From assembly GCA_028874195.1 (NCBI GenBank), contig JAPPLM010000075.1, positions 1-37,105 on the forward strand: a DNA stretch of 37,105 nucleotides. The letters run 5' to 3'. Source of the stretch: Chloroflexota bacterium. GTDB taxonomy: Bacteria > Chloroflexota > UBA11872 > VXOZ01. A program made the position numbers and the translations under genes. The notes under the pieces are model-generated. The model was not told the DNA's origin and did no database searches. It saw only the letters and a program-made list of their open reading frames with translations. Of this stretch, positions 25,213 to 33,375 are shown one piece after another; position 1 is the first letter of the stretch, and every line of letters starts with the position of its first letter.

Positions 25213-27075
25213 CTACGACGTGCGGATGAAGCTCGTTTGCTTCAGCGCGCGGTTAACCTGGCGCAATTGCTCGCCGATTCTCCGAATCTCCTGCCGGATC
25301 TGAGAGCTAAGCGGTTTGTTCTCCGTAGCATGTTCACTTGCCAAGAGCAGTTGCAGGTCTTCGTATTCTTCCTGAACGTTGCGCCGCTTGAGCCGCAAGG
25401 CGGCAGCTACTACGGTTGGACGCAGATATTCTTCATCGATCTGCGGCTCTATGCTGCGCTCCCGGCGCAACCGGTCAAGGAGCGCATGCACGCTTTCCGC
25501 CTCCACTTCCTCTACCGACGCAGCGCCGTTTCCCCCAGCCGCCAGCACGTATTCATACGCCTGCCGGAAGAGCGGTTGATGAAAGTCCTCCGCATCTATC
25601 ACCTCTCCAGCAAGTCCGCGCGCCCTAGGATGCACAATGAGCAATCCTAACAGATACTGTTCAAGCCCATCTACCGCGCGCTCTTGTCCGTTTTCGGAAG
25701 GCTGCTCCCCGCCATTTTGGCGCATGGGCGCCGCCCGTCGTGTCGGCCGCCGCGCGTGCATGAGGTTCATCAGCACTTCGCTCTGAACGCCCAGGTCGAG
25801 CACCTGCGCCAGGCGCTTGAGGTATTGCTGCCGCGCCACGGGATCGCCAATATCGGTGATGAGCGGGGCCAATGCCTCCACGGCCCTGCGCTTGCCCTGC
25901 ATGCTGCTGAGGTCGTGTTGCCGCGCGATCATGCGAAACGCGTAGTCCACAAACGGCACCGCAGTGTCGATGCAATTCTGCCAAGCGCCGTTCCCCTCGC
26001 GGAGCACCTCGTCCGGGTCCTTGTCCTCCGGCAGCACCGCGATGCGAATATCGGCCTCCAGCGTACTCTCCAGACGCATGATGTCGCCGACGGTGACCTG
26101 CGTATCCACGCGGTCGAACGCCCGGCGCGCGACTTCCAATCCCCGCAACGTGGCGGCGCTGCCGGCGGCATCGGGGTCCAGCGCCAAGACGAGGTTCGTG
26201 GTAAGGCTCTTGACCGACTTGACGTGTTTCTCCGTCAGGGCGGTGCCCATGCTCGCGACGACGTTGGTCTCGCCGTGCTGATGCGCCATCATAACGTCCG
26301 TGTAGCCTTCCACGATGATGCACTGCTTGCGCTCGCGGATGGATTGCTGGGCGAGATCCAACCCGTAGAGTAGGCCGCTCTTATCGAAGATTGGCGTCTG
26401 CGGTGTATTGAGGTACTTCGGCTGAATCTCGGCGCTCAGCGTGCGCGCGCCGAAACCGCAAAAGCGGCCCCGCGCGTCCCGAATGGGGAACATGATCCGC
26501 CCGCGAAACCGGTCTAACGGCCCGCGATTGCCCTCGGTGAGGAGTCCCACCGCCGTCAAGTCTTCCGGCGCGAAGCCAAGCTGGACGAGGTGTTTGCGCA
26601 CCGTATCGAAGCGGTTGGGCGCATACCCCAGCATGAAGCGCGCGAGGGTCTCCTGTTCGATGCCACGCTCCGCCAAGTAATCGCGCGCGTGGGCCGCTTC
26701 CGGCGACTCGTTGAGCAAGCGGTGGTAAAGCTGCGCCGCCTCCAGATTGATCTGGGAGAGAATCTGATTGCGGCTACGCTGGCGTTCCTCTTGCTTTGAT
26801 AGTGTGATGCCGGCCTCACGGGCCAGCGATTCGACTGCCTGGACGAAGGGGGCTTTGTCGCGCTCCATGACAAATGAGATCACGTCGCCGCCTCTGCCAC
26901 AGCCAAAGCAGCGCCACGTGCCGCGCTCCGGGAAGACGAAGAATGAGGGCGTCTTCTCCTCGTGAAACGGGCACAGCCCCTTAAGGTAGCGGCCGCTCTG
27001 CTGCAGCCGTACCGCCGCGTTCACCACGTCCACCAAGGGGATCTGCGCTTTTACGTCCTCAACCGGTAAAGGCAT
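25213..27075 (-). CDS. dnaG: DNA primase
   Basis: This 620-residue primase makes RNA primers for replication. The zinc-binding domain has Cys35, His38, Cys56 and Cys59 (CPFHEEKTPSFFVF...WRCFGCGRGGD). The core has RFRGRIMFPIRDARGRFCGFGAR. The Toprim catalytic residues are Glu256 (VEGYTDVM), then Asp310 and Asp312 (ALDPDAAG). The C-terminal third has a Gln/Asn-rich linker near 450-465 and a helical DnaB-binding domain (ending QIRQEIRRIGEQLRQVNRALK). Length and order are normal. It is the first gene of the dnaG-rpoD unit, with the HEPN gene behind them. No rpsU lies upstream. Confidence 0.97.
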   Translation of the reverse strand: MPLPVEDVKAQIPLVDVVNAAVRLQQSGRYLKGLCPFHEEKTPSFFVFPERGTWRCFGCGRGGDVISFVMERDKAPFVQAVESLAREAGITLSKQEERQRSRNQILSQINLEAAQLYHRLLNESPEAAHARDYLAERGIEQETLARFMLGYAPNRFDTVRKHLVQLGFAPEDLTAVGLLTEGNRGPLDRFRGRIMFPIRDARGRFCGFGARTLSAEIQPKYLNTPQTPIFDKSGLLYGLDLAQQSIRERKQCIIVEGYTDVMMAHQHGETNVVASMGTALTEKHVKSVKSLTTNLVLALDPDAAGSAATLRGLEVARRAFDRVDTQVTVGDIMRLESTLEADIRIAVLPEDKDPDEVLREGNGAWQNCIDTAVPFVDYAFRMIARQHDLSSMQGKRRAVEALAPLITDIGDPVARQQYLKRLAQVLDLGVQSEVLMNLMHARRPTRRAAPMRQNGGEQPSENGQERAVDGLEQYLLGLLIVHPRARGLAGEVIDAEDFHQPLFRQAYEYVLAAGGNGAASVEEVEAESVHALLDRLRRERSIEPQIDEEYLRPTVVAAALRLKRRNVQEEYEDLQLLLASEHATENKPLSSQIRQEIRRIGEQLRQVNRALKQTSFIRTS

Positions 27076-27217
27076 GCGTTAGTCGTTATCTCCCTGCGCG
27101 CCGCTGCACGGAAACGCGTGTAGCTCTGAAAGCGATTCGAAACGGAGCAGAGCCTAAAAAGCATCGAATCAGTGAGGATCCCCTTTTGCAAGGAAAGCGT
27201 CACGCCCGGTGCGTACT

Positions 27218-27625
27218 CTAGCGCGGTATCAATTCCAGCGCGGCGAGAATGCCGATCACGACAATGGCCACCCCATACATGTGCAAGCGCATACGCAATT
27301 CCATTTCGCGCAAGTTGGCGCGCACAGCATCTATGTCGGCTTTGGTCTGTTGCGCTAAAGCGTCTATGTCGGCTTTAGTCTGTTGCGCTAAAGCATCTAT
27401 GTCGGCTTTGGTGGACTGCGCTAAAGCATCTATGTCGGCTTTGGTTTGTTGCGCTAAGGCGTCTATGTCGGCTTTGGTAGACCGTGCTAAGGCGTCTAGA
27501 TCGACCTTGGTGGCCAGGGCATCTCGGGATTCGCCCATAGTCTGAACCAAAGCCTCAGCTTTCTCTTTGCTGAAACCCACGGCGGTAAGACGCTCAAACG
27601 CCTCATGGGTGTCCACGATCGCCAT
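27218..27625 (-). CDS. DUF1640-like coiled-coil membrane protein with hendecad repeats
   Basis: This 135-residue protein has three parts. Residues 1-40 (FERLTAVGFSKEKAEALVQTM) match the DUF1640/CCDC90-type opening. Residues 42-101 are 11-residue repeats of the form LAQ(Q/S)TKADIDA, a right-handed or straight hendecad coiled coil. A final hydrophobic helix (MYGVAIVVIGILAALEL) makes a C-terminal membrane anchor with a short tail. At DNA level this is a run of five near-identical 33 bp units (27327-27491) and a degenerate sixth, so repeat number may vary between strains. Relatives are oligomeric membrane-tethered coiled coils of unknown role in bacteria. The start has AAGGAG 9 bases before the ATG. 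Confidence 0.82.
   Translation of the reverse strand: MAIVDTHEAFERLTAVGFSKEKAEALVQTMGESRDALATKVDLDALARSTKADIDALAQQTKADIDALAQSTKADIDALAQQTKADIDALAQQTKADIDAVRANLREMELRMRLHMYGVAIVVIGILAALELIPR
27327..27491 (-). repeat. Five 33 bp tandem repeats (coding)
   Basis: The units start GCATCTATGTCGGCTTTGGT or GCGTCTATGTCGGCTTTGGT on the + strand and differ at few positions. A sixth, diverged unit begins at 27492. Each encodes one 11-residue coiled-coil repeat of the DUF1640-like protein. Confidence 0.95.
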
Positions 27626-28053
27626 CGGTACTCGCTCCTTGGCTCTTCAGCGACGGGCGGCGCGTGCTCACCGGCCCCATTTTCGGTCTCTCTCGTCTTG
27701 CGGTTGCGCGGATGCAAAAGCTAGCGCTTCGGCCGGGAGCGTGCGCATCCTTCGCTCTCACCGGCAGCGCTGTGGGAATGTCTTGCCTTTATCATATCAC
27801 ACGCTACAAGGGAATCGTGATGTGTCAAGAGGACAACATTCGTAAAGCTGGCCACTGGCCCACATGAAGGATGCACCTCCGCGCAACAATTGGCGCTGCC
27901 GGCGCCGGCAGCCGGAGCGGTACGTCACAATGGCTACCCAGCTATGATATGCTCACATTGAATGTAACCGGTGAGCTTCTATAACTCGCAGCGAAGATTA
28001 ACCGTGTCGGGTGTGTGCGGCAGAGCAGGTCTCAAAGGAGCATTTGAGAAACC
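27626..28053. other. Divergent intergenic region, no gene seen
   Basis: This lies between the coiled-coil gene (leftward) and the oxidoreductase (rightward). A TATGAT at 27943-27948 could be a -10, but no -35 matches. AAAGGAG lies about 13 bases before the ATG at 28054, rather far. GCCGGCGCCGGC (27899-27910) is a perfect short palindrome. I see no RNA gene. Confidence 0.4.
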
Positions 28054-29043
28054 ATGATAACACTGGGTGTGATTGGCTGCGGCAATATGGCGCGAAATCA
28101 CATGGGCAATGCGGTGGTCATGGATGGCCTCCGTCTGCACGCCTACGCCGACGTGTTCCCGGAGGCCGCCTCGGGGTTTCTCAACGAATTCGGCGGCGCG
28201 TATGCGACGGCGGAGGCCAACAAGATCCTGGCCGACGACGCCATCGACGCCGTGCTCATTTCCACCCACCACGACACCCACGTGACCCTCGGCGTAGCCG
28301 CGGCGGAAGCAGGCAAGCACATCCTCATGGAAAAGCCCATGTCCATGACGGTGTCCCAGTGCGATGCGCTGGTGGAAGCCGTGGAGCAAGCCGGTGTGCG
28401 CTTGATGACGGGCTTTAAGCTGCGTTTCGCGCCGTTGATTCAAGAGACCAAGTGCCTCGTGCCAGCGCCCTTTCTGTTGGTGGGACAGATGATGTGTAAC
28501 CGCTGGCCCGATACGAGTTGGGCAGCCGACCCGGTCAAGGGCGGCGGCAATATCCTCTCCCAGGGGTGCCATACGTTTGACCTCATCTGCTATCTGGCCG
28601 GTGCGGAGCCGGTGGAGGTCTTTGCCGTCGGCGGCAACTACACCCACGAGAACAAGACCTACCCCGACAATCTGGTGGGAATCATCCGCTTTGCGAGCGG
28701 CGCAGCGGCGAGCATCATCCAAGGGGACGCCGCCGACACCCAGGCAGTTTCTAAATTCTTCTTCGAGGTCTTTGACAACGGTACAAGCGTCCAGCTCTAC
28801 GACCGCCTGCACCGCGCGACGGTCTCCGGCGCGAACGTCACCGACCCCGGCGAGCGCCACGCGCCTGCAGACGCCGACCCGGAGGGACTGCAACAAGAAC
28901 TGGCGGAATTCGTTGCCTGCTTGAACTCAGGCGAACCCTGGCGCATCGGCGCCGATCAATACGCTGGACGGCGCGCGACGGCCCTGGCGCATGCCTTTTT
29001 CACCTCTATCGAAACCGGTCAGCCGCAGGAAGTCTCTCTGTGA
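28054..29043 (+). CDS. Gfo/Idh/MocA family oxidoreductase
   Basis: This 329-residue cytosolic NAD(P)-dependent sugar or cyclitol dehydrogenase has the Rossmann motif GVIGCGNMA (residues 5-13) and the family's catalytic EKP motif at Glu93-Lys94-Pro95. It also has the YADVFPEAA segment, the GGGNILSQGCHTFDLICYLAG helix with conserved Asp and His, and a C-terminal alpha/beta domain. Members act on inositols, glucose-fructose, biliverdin or deoxy sugars; the substrate is unknown here. The start directly precedes the nucleotide-binding strand, as normal. An amidohydrolase follows 178 bp downstream in the same direction, a common pairing in carbohydrate or aromatic-acid catabolism. Confidence 0.92.
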   Translation: MITLGVIGCGNMARNHMGNAVVMDGLRLHAYADVFPEAASGFLNEFGGAYATAEANKILADDAIDAVLISTHHDTHVTLGVAAAEAGKHILMEKPMSMTVSQCDALVEAVEQAGVRLMTGFKLRFAPLIQETKCLVPAPFLLVGQMMCNRWPDTSWAADPVKGGGNILSQGCHTFDLICYLAGAEPVEVFAVGGNYTHENKTYPDNLVGIIRFASGAAASIIQGDAADTQAVSKFFFEVFDNGTSVQLYDRLHRATVSGANVTDPGERHAPADADPEGLQQELAEFVACLNSGEPWRIGADQYAGRRATALAHAFFTSIETGQPQEVSL

Positions 29044-29221
29044 AGAATGCGTTCTCTCTAGGGCAGCCATCAGCACGTTGCAGGGTGCAAGCAGGAGCGG
29101 GATCTGTTAATCCGGTAAGGTAGTTGGTGTAGAGCGCAGCGATACCTTATTCGTAGCGATCTCTTGGTACATTCGTCTGTTGATCCGGCCGAATAGCCTG
29201 GGCTAGAAAGGAAGCGCAAAA

Positions 29222-30118
29222 ATGCCGATTGATTTTCATCAGCACGTGATGGTGCCGACGGAGCATGACGCCGGCAATCCCCGCATCGGTGAGCACATCA
29301 AGGCGCACATCGACGCCCACGGCGGCGGCAAGGCGGTGGTCCTACCCATCGACGAGGGCAACAGCACGGCCATGGCCAAAGAAAACTGGGGCAAGCGCCA
29401 ATCGGCCATGCGCACCGACCTCGCGCTACAGTCCTACGACCGTTTTCCCGACGTGGTGATTCCGTTTTGCCACGTGGACCCCTTGCACCCCGACGTTCTC
29501 AACGAAATCCGCCGCTACCACGAGGCCGGCTGCATGGGCTTTGGCGAGCACAAGGTGCGGCTGCCCGTTGACCACCCCGACAGCATGGACATCTACGAAC
29601 TCTGCGGCAAGCTGGGCTGGGTGGTGCTGCTCCACTTCGAATACCGCAACTACAACTACAACTTCGAGCAATTCGACCAGGTGTTGGAGGCGTTCCCGGA
29701 TACGATCTTCGTGGCGCACGCGCAGGCGTGGTGGGCGAACGTCAGCGCCGAGGTGCCCCGCGACTGGCGCGCCGAGGACTACACCAGCTATCCGCCGGGT
29801 CCGGTGGTGCGCGGCGGTCTGAGCGACCAGTGGCTGTCCAAGTACCCGAACCTCTACGGCGACCTGTCAGCCGGTTCCGGCCTCAACGCGATCTCCCGTG
29901 ACCCTGAGTTTGGCGCCGAATTCGTGAACCGCCACTGGAAGCAGTTGCTCTGGGCCACCGACTGCCACTGCCTGGACGGCAAGGGCAACTGGGAAGGCAT
30001 AAAGCCCCGCCCGTGCTTCGCCTCACAGTCGCTGCCCCTGCTGAAAGAGTATTGCGACTCGGACGAGAAGTACCACGCGATCACGCAGGGCAACGCCGAG
30101 CGGGTCCTGGGACTGTGA
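29222..30118 (+). CDS. Amidohydrolase-family (amidohydrolase 2) metal-dependent hydrolase
   Basis: This 298-residue TIM-barrel protein belongs to the amidohydrolase-2 group. Metal ligands are visible: His6-x-His8 (DFHQHVM), His138 (VVLLHFEY), His166 (FVAHAQAWW) and Asp247 (LLWATDCHC). The group includes decarboxylases (gamma-resorcylate, ACMSD) and lactonases such as those in uronate and rhamnose pathways, so hydrolysis of a sugar lactone or decarboxylation are both possible. AAAGGAAG lies about 8 bases before the ATG. The upstream neighbour is a Gfo/Idh/MocA dehydrogenase, and a KdgD-like dehydratase lies 2 kb further on, which fits acid-sugar breakdown. Confidence 0.85.
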   Translation: MPIDFHQHVMVPTEHDAGNPRIGEHIKAHIDAHGGGKAVVLPIDEGNSTAMAKENWGKRQSAMRTDLALQSYDRFPDVVIPFCHVDPLHPDVLNEIRRYHEAGCMGFGEHKVRLPVDHPDSMDIYELCGKLGWVVLLHFEYRNYNYNFEQFDQVLEAFPDTIFVAHAQAWWANVSAEVPRDWRAEDYTSYPPGPVVRGGLSDQWLSKYPNLYGDLSAGSGLNAISRDPEFGAEFVNRHWKQLLWATDCHCLDGKGNWEGIKPRPCFASQSLPLLKEYCDSDEKYHAITQGNAERVLGL

Positions 30119-30174
30119 GTCAGGTATTCCATTCCTAACGCGGGCCCAAAGCTGACATAGAGCCGCCGCGCAAT

Positions 30175-30621
30175 CTACTTGCTAGATACCGAGGCTAGAA
30201 CGCGAACTTCCAATACAAGCTCGCTGCCTAGTATGTGGAGTGCTCTGCCTATGCTCTCCGTGTCGGAAACCTGACGTGGATCAAGCATGCGGGTAACAGC
30301 TTGCGTGTCCATGCTAAGAATGCCCGCTAGCGCCCCAAGCGAGAGATTACTGCTTCGGCAAGCGAGCACAAGCGCAGCTTTTGCCGCTATGTCGGTAGGC
30401 ACAGCGACACTGTATTCATCTCTTCGCCGTTGGCTCGGCTCAGGGATGGGTTCGTTGTCATCAATCCGTCCCGCGATTGCTTCTGAAAGCGCGTCTTGTG
30501 CTTCAGCAATGGCCTCGGCGTGGTTACTCCCGGCCGTCCTACATTCTGGCAAATCGCGAAAGGAGACGACTATTTCATCGTCGCAAACTCGCTTTAGTAG
30601 TGCAGGATACGTAAACCTCAT
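30175..30621 (-). CDS. hicB: HicB-type antitoxin
   Basis: This 148-residue antitoxin has a HicB N-terminal domain that folds over HicA: a strand FTYPALLKRVCDDEIVVSF, then DLPECRTAGSNHAEAIAEAQDALSEAI. Then follows a C-terminal helix-turn-helix (NLSLGALAGILSMDTQAVTRMLDP) that should bind the operon promoter. It lies 18 bp after hicA in the same direction, the standard toxin-first order. It neutralises the mRNA-cleaving HicA by binding. The stop is 56 bp from the amidohydrolase stop, so the two converge. Confidence 0.9.
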   Translation of the reverse strand: MRFTYPALLKRVCDDEIVVSFRDLPECRTAGSNHAEAIAEAQDALSEAIAGRIDDNEPIPEPSQRRRDEYSVAVPTDIAAKAALVLACRSSNLSLGALAGILSMDTQAVTRMLDPRQVSDTESIGRALHILGSELVLEVRVLASVSSK

Positions 30622-30639
30622 ACTGCAATCCCTGCCTAT

Positions 30640-30855
30640 TCACCTGAAATCTTCCCGATCAAGACCAAGTTGGCGGACCATACTAGATAGCAATCCGGCA
30701 CCGATTTCCTTGCGGCGGTCTTTCATCACAGTTTTCCGATTTCCATAGTACAGGGTGACGTGGCTACCCTTGCCTCGCTTGGCATCGATGCGGACTGGAA
30801 TACCACGCTTACTTCCAATCTCTGACACTCTCTCGATGAACTCTCTTCCGGTCAT
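30640..30855 (-). CDS. hicA: HicA-type mRNA interferase toxin
   Basis: This 71-residue dsRBD-like toxin cleaves mRNA when freed from HicB. The N-terminal helix TGREFIERVSEIG and the catalytic GKGSHVTLYY segment, with His32, are clear, followed by IGAGLLSSMVRQLGLDREDF, typical of HicA. ATG 30855 or an in-frame GTG at 30861 may be used; neither has a ribosome site, and a TATAAT lies just 6-7 bases upstream, suggesting a leaderless transcript. hicB follows immediately. The toxin histidine is intact, so it is likely active. Confidence 0.88.
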   Translation of the reverse strand: MTGREFIERVSEIGSKRGIPVRIDAKRGKGSHVTLYYGNRKTVMKDRRKEIGAGLLSSMVRQLGLDREDFR

Positions 30856-30862
30856 AACCACA

Positions 30863-30868
30863 ATTATA
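30863..30868 (-). promoter_or_regulatory. TATAAT at hicA start, leaderless promoter
   Basis: On the minus strand a perfect TATAAT ends 7 bases before the hicA ATG, where transcription would start at about the start codon. The -35 region is weak. The lack of any Shine-Dalgarno sequence agrees with leaderless translation. Confidence 0.45.
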
Positions 30869-31009
30869 GAGCAGGAATACTTGCTGAAGAAGAGTTTACG
30901 AGGACTTCAGCATTCAAGTAATAGATCGAATCTCAAACGTGAACACAGACTCTTGCGAAGTGCGTCGCCAGTTTCCCGACCAATCAAGCTACTAGCCAAA
31001 TTCGCAACG

Positions 31010-31041
31010 AGAAGAGGGCGCGACTTGCCGCGCCCTCTTCT
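31010..31041 (-). terminator. 13 bp hairpin downstream of yceI-like gene
   Basis: AGAAGAGGGCGCG (31010-31022) and CGCGCCCTCTTCT (31029-31041) form a perfect 13 bp stem with a 6 base loop. It lies 66 bp after the stop of the YceI lipoprotein gene. No T-run follows on either strand, so termination is likely but not certain. Confidence 0.55.
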
Positions 31042-31107
31042 AATGTGATGCCCGTTGCGCTGTGTGCGCCGCCGCGTGTGATTTGGTTAGACTAGGGCGA
31101 GAATCCT

Positions 31108-31830
31108 CTATTTTTCACGCACTACCGTGAAGTCGATTTCCAGCCGGATCTCGTCGACAACGCTCAGGACAATAGCCACGCTCGGTTTGGTCATGCCGTA
31201 TTGATCGAAGGTAATCTGCGTCTTGGCGAGGCCTGTTGACTCGCTCGGGCCGGCCTGGATGACCGTCTCCCACATCACCTCGCGCGTCTGGTCCTTGACG
31301 GTCAGATCGCCCACCATCTGCACGGTGACTTCTCCGGACGTCGGCAATGGCCACGGCAGTCCCTGCATCTCCCGCACTACGAACGTGGCATTCGGGAACT
31401 GGTCCGTCTGCAGCGTTCTGCGCCTGACGTAACCGTCACGCCGGTCGGAATCGCTGGTCAAGCTGTCCAGTCCTACCACGATCTGCGATTCTCCAGCTAC
31501 CACCTTCCCATCTGCGTCGAGCACGATGGCGCCGGTAACGTCCATGGTCTCGCCGACGGCGTCGTTAGGCAGTTCCCGATTGGCAAGCTGTTCCTTGATG
31601 AGGTAGCGCGCGGTGGAGCGCGCCGGATCGATGGTAAAGACGGTCTTGGCGGGCGCGTCGCCCTCTTTCTGTTCCGGTGCCGCCGTTGTCTCCGGTTCCG
31701 CCGTGGCTGCGGGCGCTTCGGTTGCCGCCGGGGCTGCCGTAGGCTCCGGTTCGGCCGGCTCGTCGCCGCCGCACGCCACCAGTCCCAACGTCACTGCAAG
31801 TACGAGGGCAAGTACAAAGAATCTTCGCAT
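31108..31830 (-). CDS. YceI-family lipoprotein
   Basis: From the ATG at 31830 (AGGAG 5 bases before), the protein has 240 residues: a signal peptide with lipobox LVAC (Cys20), a Glu/Pro/Ala/Thr-rich tether of about 45 residues, then a YceI-like lipocalin-type beta-barrel. Seen are FTIDPARSTARYLIKEQ, the VVGLDSLTSDSDRRDGYVRRRTLQ loop, FPNATFVV and a final EIRLEIDFTVVREK. YceI proteins bind polyprenyl or fatty-acid-type lipids in the cell envelope. An upstream frame extending to 31959 lacks a signal peptide and is rejected. It is divergent from the dehydratase gene. Confidence 0.88.
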   Translation of the reverse strand: MRRFFVLALVLAVTLGLVACGGDEPAEPEPTAAPAATEAPAATAEPETTAAPEQKEGDAPAKTVFTIDPARSTARYLIKEQLANRELPNDAVGETMDVTGAIVLDADGKVVAGESQIVVGLDSLTSDSDRRDGYVRRRTLQTDQFPNATFVVREMQGLPWPLPTSGEVTVQMVGDLTVKDQTREVMWETVIQAGPSESTGLAKTQITFDQYGMTKPSVAIVLSVVDEIRLEIDFTVVREK

Positions 31831-32073
31831 GCCTGCTCCTTCCGCTGTCTGGCTCACTCTATTACATGATCTCCTATTATATGCGCTTAGCTTAGGAATA
31901 TCTGAGAAACGGACCTGCTCCATCATCCAGTATTCATAAAATCCCAACGAGCGTGCCACTCCCCGATAATTGGAAATTGCCTGCCCTCATTGGTACGATA
32001 AGCCATGATGTCTAAGAAATCGTGAAGATCTGAGAGCTTTTCCACATATTTTGGTAAGGAGTTGATTCTCGTG

Positions 32074-32994
32074 ATGAGTCCTGCGGAATTGCGCGAACGC
32101 CTGCGCACCGTGATCCCGTTTCCCGTAACCCCGTTTCATGACGATTATTCCCTCGATCTCGACGGCCTGCGCAGAAACGTAGATTTCCTCGCGCGTGAGG
32201 GTTCTCCCGCGGTGCTGGCGGCCGGCGGCACCGGCGAGTTCTTTTCGTTGACGTTCACCGAGTGGCAGGACGTCGTATCCGCCACCGTGGAGGCGGCAGA
32301 CGGACGCTGCCTCTTGCTGGCGGGCGTGGGCGTGAACCCGGCCGTGGCTGCGGAAATGGCGCAGTTCGCCGAGAGCGCCGGCGTGGACGGCCTGCTCATC
32401 ATGCCGCCGCATTACGGTCAGGCCAGCGACGAGGGCTTCTACCAGTATTACAAGGCCATTGCGGATTCCACGAGCCTAGGCGTCTTCCCGTACGCCCGTG
32501 ATCACGCGAAGCTCGGCCCGGCGCTGGTCGACCGCCTGGCGGACGTGCCCAACATCGTAGCATTCAAAGACGGCCAGGGCGACGTGCGCATGTTCCAGCG
32601 CATCCGTTCCTACGTCGGCGACAAGCTGCTTTGGCTGGCGGGCGTCGGCGACGACATGGTGCACGCGTACTTTGCGGCCGGCGCCGAAGGCTATACCTCC
32701 AGCAACGCTAACTACAACCCCAAATCGGCCATCGAGGCGCTGGAACTGGCGCGGGATGGCAGGTTCAGCGAACTCCAGGCAAAGATCGAGCGCGAGACGC
32801 TGCCCATCTACGACATCCGCTACAAGGTGCGCGGCTACGAGGTCACCGTGATGAAAGAGGTCATGATGGCTATCGGCCTGGCCGGCGGACCCGTCCGCCC
32901 GCCCCTTGCCGAGCTCTCACCGGACGACAAAGCCGCCGTGCACGCCGCCATCGCCAAGATCGGCCTGCGCGAGACGGTCGCCGCCCACGTGTGA
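32074..32994 (+). CDS. kdgD: Dihydrodipicolinate synthase family, probable 5-dehydro-4-deoxyglucarate dehydratase
   Basis: This 306-residue class I aldolase-type enzyme has AAGGTGEFFSLT, the phosphate/carboxylate-binding GGTGE at 51-55, Tyr140 (GVFPY) and the Schiff-base lysine Lys165 (IVAFKDGQGD). The FKDGQGD and GLLIMPPHY contexts favour 5-dehydro-4-deoxyglucarate dehydratase (KdgD, giving 2,5-dioxovalerate) over DapA. ATG 32074 is kept; GTG 32071 is equally near the AAGGAG site. It may work with the nearby Gfo/Idh/MocA enzyme and amidohydrolase in sugar-acid catabolism. Alternative: another N-acetylneuraminate-lyase subfamily member. Confidence 0.82.
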   Translation: MSPAELRERLRTVIPFPVTPFHDDYSLDLDGLRRNVDFLAREGSPAVLAAGGTGEFFSLTFTEWQDVVSATVEAADGRCLLLAGVGVNPAVAAEMAQFAESAGVDGLLIMPPHYGQASDEGFYQYYKAIADSTSLGVFPYARDHAKLGPALVDRLADVPNIVAFKDGQGDVRMFQRIRSYVGDKLLWLAGVGDDMVHAYFAAGAEGYTSSNANYNPKSAIEALELARDGRFSELQAKIERETLPIYDIRYKVRGYEVTVMKEVMMAIGLAGGPVRPPLAELSPDDKAAVHAAIAKIGLRETVAAHV

Positions 32995-33375
32995 GGCCGG
33001 ACTCACCGGTTAAACCGCCCAAAAAGAACTCAAACACCCGAGTCCCGGCAGCACTGCCATTGATTGTCATTTCGAGCGTAGCGAGAAATCTAGAACATGC
33101 CACAGCACCGACATGGCCGCCCAGTTTCTCCCGTCCCTCGCCCACTAGAGCGCACGTCTAAGCGTAGCGCGGGGGCTTGTCCCCCGCCTCTTGGGACGTA
33201 GCGCGCTCGGACGGAAGAGAAGATGGATTCCGCCCCCGACACGGGGCGCGCGTGCGCGGAAATGACGGGAATAGCCGCAATGCTTGTAAGCGTGAGGGTG
33301 GCGGGCACATAATTGGTTCGTGTGGTCTAAGCGGAGTGCGTCCCCGTTCTACCTAGGGCGAAGGAGAAAGAGCGC
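32995..33375. other. Repeat-rich gap upstream of ABC exporter
   Basis: This holds a GTCATTTCGAGCG half-repeat (33067-33094), a reverse GAGCGGGGG-type palindrome (33164-33189) and a degenerate pair GATTCCGCCCCC / GGGGCGCG further right. No gene is supported. The ATPase start at 33376 has AAGGAG upstream. Confidence 0.6.

Noticed and set aside
27327-27491. 33 bp repeats considered as a CRISPR array
   Set aside because: Units are directly adjacent without spacers and are in frame in a coding sequence.
27979-28896. 305-codon open frame antisense to the Gfo/Idh/MocA gene
   Set aside because: It is a by-product of GC-rich codon use in the real gene; the sense strand shows clear family motifs.
30862-31107. 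Gene in the hicA-yceI gap
   Set aside because: Only the hicA promoter region and a 13 bp hairpin are visible; no frame has a start and coding character.
31923-32108. 61-codon minus-strand frame upstream of the dehydratase
   Set aside because: It overlaps the dehydratase start, lacks a ribosome site and has no recognisable domain, although its sequence is not low-complexity.
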